In this document: positions 57,528-64,000 of the stretch, piece after piece
How positions within the stretch are numbered: the first letter of the stretch is position 1
Layout of the letters: each line of letters starts with the position of its first letter
Assembly: GCA_037176845.1 (NCBI GenBank)
Contig: JAYKXP010000056.1
Coordinates: forward strand, 62,001 to 126,000
Length of the DNA: 64,000 nucleotides
Source: Paramarasmius palmivorus
Lineage: Eukaryota; Basidiomycota; Agaricomycetes; Agaricales; Marasmiaceae
Reading direction: 5' to 3'
Position numbers and translations under genes: made by a program
Notes under the pieces: generated by a model
Told to the model about the DNA's origin: nothing
Databases searched by the model: none
The model's input: only the letters and a program-made list of their open reading frames with translations

Positions 57528-60099
57528 CTAGAAATTCTCCTTCCCAAAGAAAAACCTCGCACCCTTCTCCTTGCCTACCGCAGACCACTTGTTGGACATC
57601 GTATGTAGCGTGTTACTCAGTACCTGCCCATGCGTCAGCATCCCCACTTTTAACCAAAACCCCGAAAAAAACACGGGAAAGGGAACGCACCTTTGGTCCA
57701 CAAAAGAACACACCACAATCCGAATCCGGATGTTTCTCCCCAATGGATTGGAAGACTCGGTCCCAGTTTGGTCGTCCGTAGTGTGTTGGAGCGCGGAGAG
57801 AGGTGATGGCGTCTTTTTCTGCGCCGACCTGTAGTGTGCGTGTTTTGTTAGTGTTGGAAGGAGGAGAAGATAATGTTGGGGGTATTGGGGGCGTCAGATG
57901 GATACAAGGATTTCTTTGTTTCGTGGTTCTTATGCAGACTCCGTAAGAGCCTATACTCAAACTTGGAATAGAAAATCTTTCATCCGCCCCGACCCCGTGT
58001 TTTCTTGCGCGACGAGATAAAGATAAAGAGCGAGCACGTACATCCTGAACAATAATATTATTCATATCATCATCCTTAATCTTCGCCGTCAGGTAAATAT
58101 TGATCTCGATCCTGTTTTGGGTGTCTTGTTCTTCGATAGCGTGAAGGAGAGAGTGGAACCATTCGGCTGCGCCAAAGTCTCTGATGACCCATGTGAAGTA
58201 GACCTGGCGAGCGGTGAGTGAGTTAGCGAGCGCGGCGGGGAGTTGGCGTGAGGTAGGCGGGGTAAAGTTGGGGAGGAAGAGGTAGAAGGGGGTACACACC
58301 TTACTCAACCGCGTACTCTGCCCCGAATGATTAAAGTTATTCATCCTGTACCAAATACTCTTCAAGATCCTGTGTGTGTGTTTTCCCCAACTCAGCACTT
58401 CCCTTCTTTCCCAACACAAAAAGAAAGCAGGGACACTCACGAAGCAAAAGGCGTAACACCAATACCCGCTCCAACAAGTAACACAACCTCAAAATCCAAA
58501 AAATCCTCTGACGCACTCCCAAACGGTCCATCTACCATAACCCTCGGTAACGTCCTGTTCAGAGGCGGGTTCGTGTCGGTGCCTACCACTCTGCCACCAG
58601 CCGCATCTGCGTTAGCGTAAGAAAAAAGCCCCACATAACAAAAAAGAGGTAAGGAGACACACACCTTTCTCTCCTTTATCCCGGGAATCAAAATCACATC
58701 CAACAGCCTTGGCCAACGCACCCGTAAAATCACCCACCACACGGATATGCACGCTTATGTAATCTTCCTCGGGAGCAGAGGTGAGTGTGAACGGGTGCCA
58801 TTGGAAGTAGCTGATTTCGGGGCAGTTGAGGAAGATGTATTGGCCTGCGCGGACCTACGAGCGGTAGCGTGCGTTAGCATGGAGAAAAAGAAGGGGGCAA
58901 GGGGGCGTGGGGGCAAGGAAAAGAAGGGGTAAAGGGGATAAAGGGGGTAAAAGGAAAGGAACGCACAGTAGTCTTCTCCTTCTTAATCTGCAACTCCATA
59001 ACCTTACTCGGATGTTGGATAACCTTGTGGATGTACGTCCTGTGTCTGGATCGGACCTCTCGGAGGATACGTTCAAAGATGAAGATGACGCCTCCTACGA
59101 GCCAGTAGCGCTGTCCTCCTTCGTTAGCGTTTTCCCAAAAAAAAAAAAAGAGACAAGGAGGAAGGGGACGCACCCAGAATACTCCGATGGTGTTGGACGA
59201 GCAATACGGCGGTCTATCGGGTTTAATCATACAAAACATGCCGTGGAGTTGCCAGTTGATGAAGAAGACGATGAAGAGGTGGTGTGTGTACCTACACCGC
59301 GTCAACATCATCATCAACAAAGGGGAAAAAACAGAACGGCTCACCAGAATCGCTCAAACTTGGCCCTCCTCTTCACCTCCCTAGCATACCAAACCATAAT
59401 ACACAACGCAGCCAACATAATCCAACCGGTAACCGCAGGACCAGCTTGGATACAAAGCAAGAAGAAATTCTTGACTCTTTCGCCTGTGGTACTAGCGGAT
59501 TGGATGGAGAGGTTGATAACATTGACGACGTGTGCCAGGGTGTGGACGAGTGACCAGATGAGCATCGACCAGCCCGTTGCCTTGTGAAAGGTGATGTTCT
59601 TGTCGAATGGGATGATCGTACCGAGAGGCGTCCGACGCATGAAGGAGATAAAGTTTCGACAGATAGGCAGGAGGATGAAAATAACATCCACATGGCATAA
59701 AAGAGCACTAGACCGTGCAATCGTAAACCCCGCACCAAACGTCTTCCGTGCATTATTCAAGTTATCCTTAACCTGATAATGTATATACCCCAACACCCCA
59801 ACCAACAAATGCAGGACAATAAACACCCCAAAGAAGAGTTGTCGACCACCTTCGTTGATCATCCACAACTTGAGCCGGTATTGGAAACCCATAGCTTTGG
59901 GGTTATTGGGTGTTACTTTGACATTGCCTGGTACGGAAGAACCGTTGGAGGAGCGGGAGAGGGTACGTTGAAGACCTTGGAGACGGTTACGTTCTGTTTT
60001 GTTGCGTTGGAGGTGGGTGGAGTTTGTTAAGGCGAGGTCGGGGTGGTCTGCGAGGTTGGAGGTGGAGCCGTCGGGGCGGCGGGTGTCGAAAAAGTCCAT
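57528..60099 (-). CDS. NADPH oxidase catalytic subunit (gp91phox-type Nox)
   Basis: Membrane flavocytochrome that moves electrons from cytosolic NADPH via FAD and two haems to O2, making superoxide. A cytosolic N-terminus ([12 protein letters not shown]) of about 70 residues precedes TM1. Haem histidines lie in [21 protein letters not shown] and in [21 protein letters not shown] binding is [16 protein letters not shown] binding is seen in [22 protein letters not shown] and FFCGPKVLSN. The canonical C-terminus is FFFGKENF, stop at 57528. Blocks such as [12 protein letters not shown] and [15 protein letters not shown] are typical of fungal NoxA/NoxB. No EF-hand is seen, which rules out a NoxC type. 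Seven or so exons, with introns near 59.35-59.29, 59.18-59.11, 58.97-58.86, 58.74-58.66, 58.44-58.37, 58.30-58.21, 58.04-57.83 and 57.69-57.63 kb. Likely roles are development and signalling with a p67-like regulator not in this window. Confidence 0.96.
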
Positions 60100-60814
60100 C
60101 GTGTGGAAGGGAGTGTGGGGATTAGGGAACGACCTGCGTTTTTGGTGGTAGTGGTAGTGGAAGGAAGGAAGGAAAGGAGTAAAAGCGCCTGGCTGATGTT
60201 GGTTTGAAAGGGAAAGAGAGAAAAGGGCGGTGTGCTGGCTCTCCCATCATTTTTTTGAACGATACCCGTTGTCATAGGAAATAAGTCTAGATTCGTGGTC
60301 TATAGATGTGATCACAACGTGCTGTGGCCGCCGCCGGCAGTTTACAGTATTTTTTTTTTCTCACTGCAGGGAGTATGTACCTCTAACTAAAACACCACTC
60401 TTAGCAGTACACCTCTTGTGTGCTCTCTCAATGCTCGGTACAGCCCCCTACGTCTACGTCTGCGCTGCTGGCGTTTTGATGCCATCTCTCGGCACAGCAG
60501 AACGTTATTTTAGTTTCCTCGGCACAGCACATCACACGTCGCACGCACGTTCTATTCTTGGGCCTTGGCTTCGTTGTCGTCAACGCCAGCATTCGTCTCT
60601 AGATTCTAGCATGGTGATCTCCTTCCCAACAGCACACACCACGGATAAACGGTGCCGTCCTTTGTCTCTGTCAGCGGTCATTATGATTATGCCTTTGATT
60701 CTTTGATTCGAGGAGGCGCTGCGGAGCGATACACCGGGCGGACAGCCACTGATGTCTGTCTTGAAGCTTTATATCGTTGAGGATCTGGCCAAGGGACAAA
60801 GTAAGGCAAGTATG
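60100..60814. other. Nox upstream region
   Basis: 715 bp upstream of the Nox start and before a + strand tRNA. A CTCGGCACAGCA block occurs at about 60488 and again near 60518. No gene is supported. Confidence 0.45.
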
Positions 60815-60915
60815 GCATTAATGGGGTAGTGGTAACCTGGGTCGTTGCCATCTAGCGAGCGATAACCTCTCCGAGTAAGCTTCGACCCGCCGGGGGTTCG
60901 ATTCCCTCTTAATGC
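60815..60915 (+). tRNA. tRNA-Gly(GCC) with intron
   Basis: On the + strand GCATTAA acceptor, AGTGGTA D-loop, GGTCG / CGACC anticodon stem, GCC anticodon, GGGGG-TTCGATT-CCCTC T-arm and TTAATGC. An intron of about 30 nt sits after the base 3' of the anticodon. It is the only + strand copy of this tRNA in the window. Confidence 0.9.
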
Positions 60916-61631
60916 ACATCATTATGACCTTCAATCGCTTTTTCTTTTGTTGATTCTCTATGCAAGGAGGGAAAAGGTTTTTAATAATAATGTGATTGAT
61001 TGATACATAGTATGTACAGCGCAACTGCATTTTTCTGTGAGACCCCTACAACGGTACACATACCGACGATCGCACACACCACCACCGCTACCGCCGTCGG
61101 CTCCAAGAGTCTAGACACCGGACCTATTGATCGACCTCGGTGCCTAGACCCCAGGCACCACGTGTGTCACTTTCATCCGTCGGCCGAGGGTTTTGCGTTC
61201 CTTTCTTCCTCTTCAGGTCTCTACATCCAACGACTCTGAACACCTCAAAACATTGGGTATCGTGTACAGACAAACTCTCAGAAGTTTCTATGAATAGCCC
61301 AAGCCCATCCGTTCTAAAGATAGCACACCGTCATGCACATCGCACAGGCGCTGCCACGGAGACCGTTCCCATATCCGTTTTGATCCCATCTATCTCCGGA
61401 TACATACCATTTTACCCATCCACGCAGTACACGGGGCTCTTTCTTCCTTCACCACCACCACCTTCTCCTCGTCGCCTTTGATAGGCCTTCCTACTTCCGC
61501 TTCTTCTTCTTTCTTGTTTCGTAGCGCTCGTTTGGACATTTGGATTATTGGGCAGGTTCCCTTAACACTTGATAACACACACATTACTACACGGAAACCG
61601 GAAATCAAGAAACTAGAAACCAGAAACAACC
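60916..61631. other. Intergenic spacer
   Basis: About 715 bp between a tRNA and the small cysteine protein, presumably with the promoter of the latter. Open frames here are overlapping and featureless. Confidence 0.45.
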
Positions 61632-62417
61632 ATGAAATCCATCATCCTCGCCTTCCTCACCTTTTTCACCTTCTTCGGTGCTGTTTTCGGTACGTCCGCC
61701 CTTCCCCTTACCCACACCACCTTCCCCAATCCAGTTCCGCCGCCTTCCAACTCAACACTACCTCCATAAACAACGAAAACAAAAGACAAAAGAAACTAAC
61801 CAAACCACCCAACAGCCATCCCCTCCGAATTCGTCCTAACCCCACGCGACTCCGTCGCAATCCTCGGCTCCAAAAACCTTTCTTCAATCCCTGCCGACGC
61901 TATCCCAGCGGCTTGTCAAGGTGATGGACAGTGTGTTAGGGGGACGTTGGATTTCCTCTCGGTACGCCTCCTTTCTCTATCTCTCCGTGTGTTGAAGCTA
62001 ATGAGAGACTGGCGTGTAGAACTGCACAACATCGATGTGCATGTGCTCAGACGACACCAACACACAAATCCTTGGCTGTTTAGGGTGTTTGGTTGATCAG
62101 AAGGCGATTGAGCAGAAGTTGAGTGATGCGTTGGAGGCTGGTGAGTGTCCTTCCTTGCCTTTCTTACCTTGCTTTCTCTATTACCCCAATTCCTCTACCA
62201 CCTACCTTTCTTCCCCGCCGTTTTTGGTCTCCGTACACCTTAAAGAGAAGAACGCTAACGCGATACACCGACAGAATACGTCAACACCTGCGGAGCAATC
62301 GGCGTCCGAATCAAGAACGCGAAAGCTGGGAACGGCGCCTCCCCCATCCTTTCTCGTGGTCTTGGAGCTGGAGTGGTGTTGGTTGTTGCTGCTGCTTTGG
62401 GTAGCTTGGTCGTCTAA
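61632..62417 (+). CDS. Small secreted cysteine-rich protein, probably GPI-anchored
   Basis: 155-residue protein of unknown function. Exons 61632-61689, 61816-61961, 62020-62140 and 62275-62417, all in frame. The signal peptide MKSIILAFLTFFTFFGAVFA precedes IPSEFVLTPRDS. Cysteines fall in ACQGDGQC, NCTTSMCMCSDD, LGCLGCLVDQ and NTCGAIG, nine in all after the signal peptide. The C-terminus is a hydrophobic segment (GAGVVLVVAAALGSLVV) ending at the stop, with a small-residue stretch (AGNGASP) ahead, as for a GPI-anchor signal. This pattern is widespread in agaricomycete surface proteins. The spacing is not the 8-Cys CFEM pattern and I do not assign it to that family. Confidence 0.85.
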
Positions 62418-62554
62418 GCCTCTTTCGCGTTGTGTTCCGGGATGTAGATAGTAGGAATAGGAATAGAAGGAATGTGGACTGGATCGTGGTGCTTTACACT
62501 TGGGAAAGATCTATGTAAGAGGAGAAACAAAAATATTTGACAGGGATCCTGAAT
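62418..62554. other. Spacer before tRNA cluster
   Basis: About 140 bp, the 3' UTR of the cysteine protein gene and flank of the tRNA cluster. Nothing else is seen. Confidence 0.4.
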
Positions 62555-62651
62555 GCATTAAGAGGGAATCGAACCCCCGGCGGGTCGAGGATTACATCTT
62601 CGTGTTCGACGATCTTGGCAACGACCCAGGTTACCACTACCCCATTAATGC
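62555..62651 (-). tRNA. tRNA-Gly(GCC) with intron
   Basis: - strand copy with all stems intact and GCC anticodon. Intron about 26 nt, unrelated in sequence to the introns of neighbouring copies. It is the first gene of a 1.4-kb tRNA cluster. Confidence 0.9.
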
Positions 62652-62742
62652 ATCTGTCCCTCTTCCTGTTTTATGTGCCAGATCGTTGAGCGAGGGAACC
62701 TCAACACACGAAAAGAAAGCCTAGATACGTGCGCAAGAGAGT

Positions 62743-62836
62743 GCATTAAGAGGGAATCGAACCCCCGGCGGGTCGAAGATGACAGAAGCAGTTCCATTTA
62801 TGGCAACGACCCAGGTTACCACTACCCCATTAATGC
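62743..62836 (-). tRNA. tRNA-Gly(GCC) with intron
   Basis: - strand copy, exons identical to the neighbour at 62555, intron about 23 nt. Confidence 0.9.
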
Positions 62837-62984
62837 AACGGACTATTTGGTGTAATCTAGGTATGTGGGGGTGTGCGGTACTCATCAACGACATTCTGAA
62901 TCTGAAGTCACTCATCAATAAAAATCACCTTCTTGCATAGTGATATAGTGATAGTGTACAACCCCAATCAAATCATCAACCACC

Positions 62985-63079
62985 GGGGGTATAGCTCAGC
63001 TGGGAGAGCAGCAGACTGAAGTCCTACGTATAGGGTAAAGTCCTTCTGAAGGTCCCGCGTTCGATCCGCGGTACCCCCA
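62985..63079 (+). tRNA. tRNA-Phe(GAA) with intron
   Basis: + strand: GGGGGTA / TACCCCC acceptor, GCTC..GAGC D-stem, loop CTGAAG with GAA anticodon, intron about 22 nt, T-arm CCGCG-TTCGATC-CGCGG fully paired, discriminator A. The anticodon stem has one G-A mismatch at its outer pair. Confidence 0.9.
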
Positions 63080-63180
63080 TATAATTTCATTGAAATGATT
63101 GTTTTTTTGCGCTCTTATCTGTTTTCTGCTTCTGACATGAAGCAGAAATTTTACAAAAACTCAACGAGACTGAGTGAAAT

Positions 63181-63275
63181 GCATTAAGGGGGAATTGAAC
63201 CCCCGGCGGGTCGATGCTTACGAACTCGTCCACTGCAAATGGCAACAACCCAGGTTACCACTGCCCCATTAATGC
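63181..63275 (-). tRNA. tRNA-Gly(GCC) with intron, slightly diverged
   Basis: - strand copy with a few exon changes (GGGCAGTGGTA D-arm, GGTTG anticodon stem pairing with CGACC through G-T, TTCAATTC T-loop). GCC anticodon kept; intron about 24 nt. The T-loop G-to-A change at the TTCG position is unusual. Confidence 0.8.
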
Positions 63276-63355
63276 CTCTTCCACCACGAAGATGGAGGAA
63301 TTGGGATTGTGTGGCTGATGGAAGGGTTGGAAAAGAAGACACATGCAGACTATAC

Positions 63356-63453
63356 GCATTAAGAGGGACTCGAACCCCCAGCTGGTCGAGGCTTACACGT
63401 GATGGGTGGAGCGGGATATGCTCAGACCTGGGTTACCATTACCCCATTAATGC
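63356..63453 (-). pseudogene. Degenerate tRNA-Gly-like copy
   Basis: The acceptor stem, D-arm and T-arm match the tRNA-Gly copies, but the anticodon-loop region reads GAGCAT in place of TTGCCA. No alignment I tried gives the obligatory U33 with a GCC anticodon, and the inner pair of the anticodon stem is broken. Likely a pseudogene or a tRNA-derived relic. Confidence 0.65.
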
Positions 63454-63539
63454 TTCTGTGTTGCGACTAGGATCCAAAATACAGTGTAAGTACGCCTGCA
63501 GGGATGAGGGTTTTAAAAACAACACGGCCTCGTTCTCAT

Positions 63540-63640
63540 GCATTAAGAGGGAATCGAACCCCCGGCGGGTCGAGGCTTACGCGCTGGTGCTGTAGCTCTG
63601 CAAATGGCAACGACCCAGGTTACCACTACCCCATTAATGC
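63540..63640 (-). tRNA. tRNA-Gly(GCC) with intron
   Basis: - strand copy, exons as in 62555; intron about 30 nt with its own sequence. Confidence 0.9.
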
Positions 63641-63828
63641 GTGCCCACTCTATGCATTCTTAGTCTTGTGTTAGGTCAAGTTTATAGCTCCTGTCTAGCC
63701 CGAAATACCTGTGGCAACATCAAAGATTGCTTTCGAAATCAAGTTGAAATCCAGCTCAAACTCTGACATGTTCCTCCGTTCCAAAATACCCATACGTGGA
63801 GTGGCCGGCCGCCGTCACGTACCAACAC

Positions 63829-63932
63829 GGGGGTATAGCTCAGCTGGGAGAGCAGCAGACTGAAGTTACAAAATTAATCCAGACCATGGTAAATACTTCT
63901 GAAGGTCCCGCGTTCGATCCGCCGTACCCCCA
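63829..63932 (+). tRNA. tRNA-Phe(GAA) with intron, T-stem mismatch
   Basis: Exons match the copy at 62985 apart from one base: the 3' T-stem reads CGCCG instead of CGCGG, giving a C-C mismatch. Intron about 31 nt and unlike the first copy's. Could still be functional. Confidence 0.82.
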
Positions 63933-64000
63933 ATCCCCCGACAAGAGGAAACCATTGTGTTTCCTGTAGGTTCGTTTTTTGTCCTGGATGAATAGGAACA

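Noticed and set aside
62500..63595. Short frames carrying the repeated peptide KRESNPRRVE
   Set aside because: The peptide is the translation of the tRNA-Gly exons in one frame; these frames have no independent support.
60815..63932. Repeated ~35-bp blocks with unique spacers, resembling a CRISPR array
   Set aside because: The blocks fold as tRNAs, occur on both strands at irregular distances, and this is a eukaryotic genome.

Overview
The window is nuclear DNA of a filamentous basidiomycete, most likely a mushroom-forming agaricomycete. Genes are split by many short introns of about 45-60 bp (GT-AG, with two GC-AG cases), are dense on both strands and show no operon structure. Several products belong to families that are expanded in Agaricomycetes: DUF6533, DUF6534 and DUF6535 membrane proteins, P450s and HsbA-like secreted proteins. 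All gene models were spliced by eye from open frames and splice signals, with no alignments run.

Layout. 0-5 kb: 3' end of a cytochrome P450 (+), then a large Zn2Cys6 transcription factor (-). 5.8-6.5 kb: HsbA-like secreted protein 1 (-). 7-12 kb: a DUF6533 membrane protein and a DUF6535 protein (both -). 12-21 kb: SDR oxidoreductase 1 (+), an Sso1-type syntaxin (-), a second DUF6533 protein (+) and a 14-TM DHA2-type MFS transporter (+). 21-31 kb: four more HsbA-like genes (+), with a NIPA-type magnesium transporter (-) and two more SDR genes (+) among them. 31-36 kb: two tandem HpcH/HpaI-type aldolases (-), a tRNA-like element and a complete P450 (-). 36-45 kb: a nuclear-type hypothetical protein with a CxxC...HxxxC motif (+), an NRAMP metal transporter (+), an orphan 7-TM protein (-), one intron-containing tRNA-Gly and a Dal5-type MFS transporter (-). 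46-53 kb: two tandem DUF6534 membrane proteins (-). 53-57.5 kb: gene-poor DNA with a diverged direct duplication. 57.5-60.1 kb: a superoxide-generating NADPH oxidase (-). 60.8-63.9 kb: a small secreted, probably GPI-anchored cysteine protein (+) and a cluster of intron-containing tRNA-Gly(GCC) and tRNA-Phe(GAA) genes.

How the genes may work together. Syntaxin, NOX, NIPA and NRAMP are core cell-biology genes (secretion, reactive oxygen signalling, Mg2+ and Mn2+/Fe2+ transport). The stretch from about 12 to 36 kb is more accessory: three related SDRs, two pyruvate-type aldolases, a P450, an MFS exporter and a run of secreted hydrophobic-surface-binding proteins. This could be a catabolic or secondary-metabolite neighbourhood at the cell surface, but co-function is inference only. 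The clearest sequence-level novelties are the HsbA family with its invariant 63-nt second exon, an 8-nt microexon shared by two SDR genes, intron gain or loss between the tandem aldolases, and the tRNA cluster whose exons are nearly identical while its introns differ in length and sequence.
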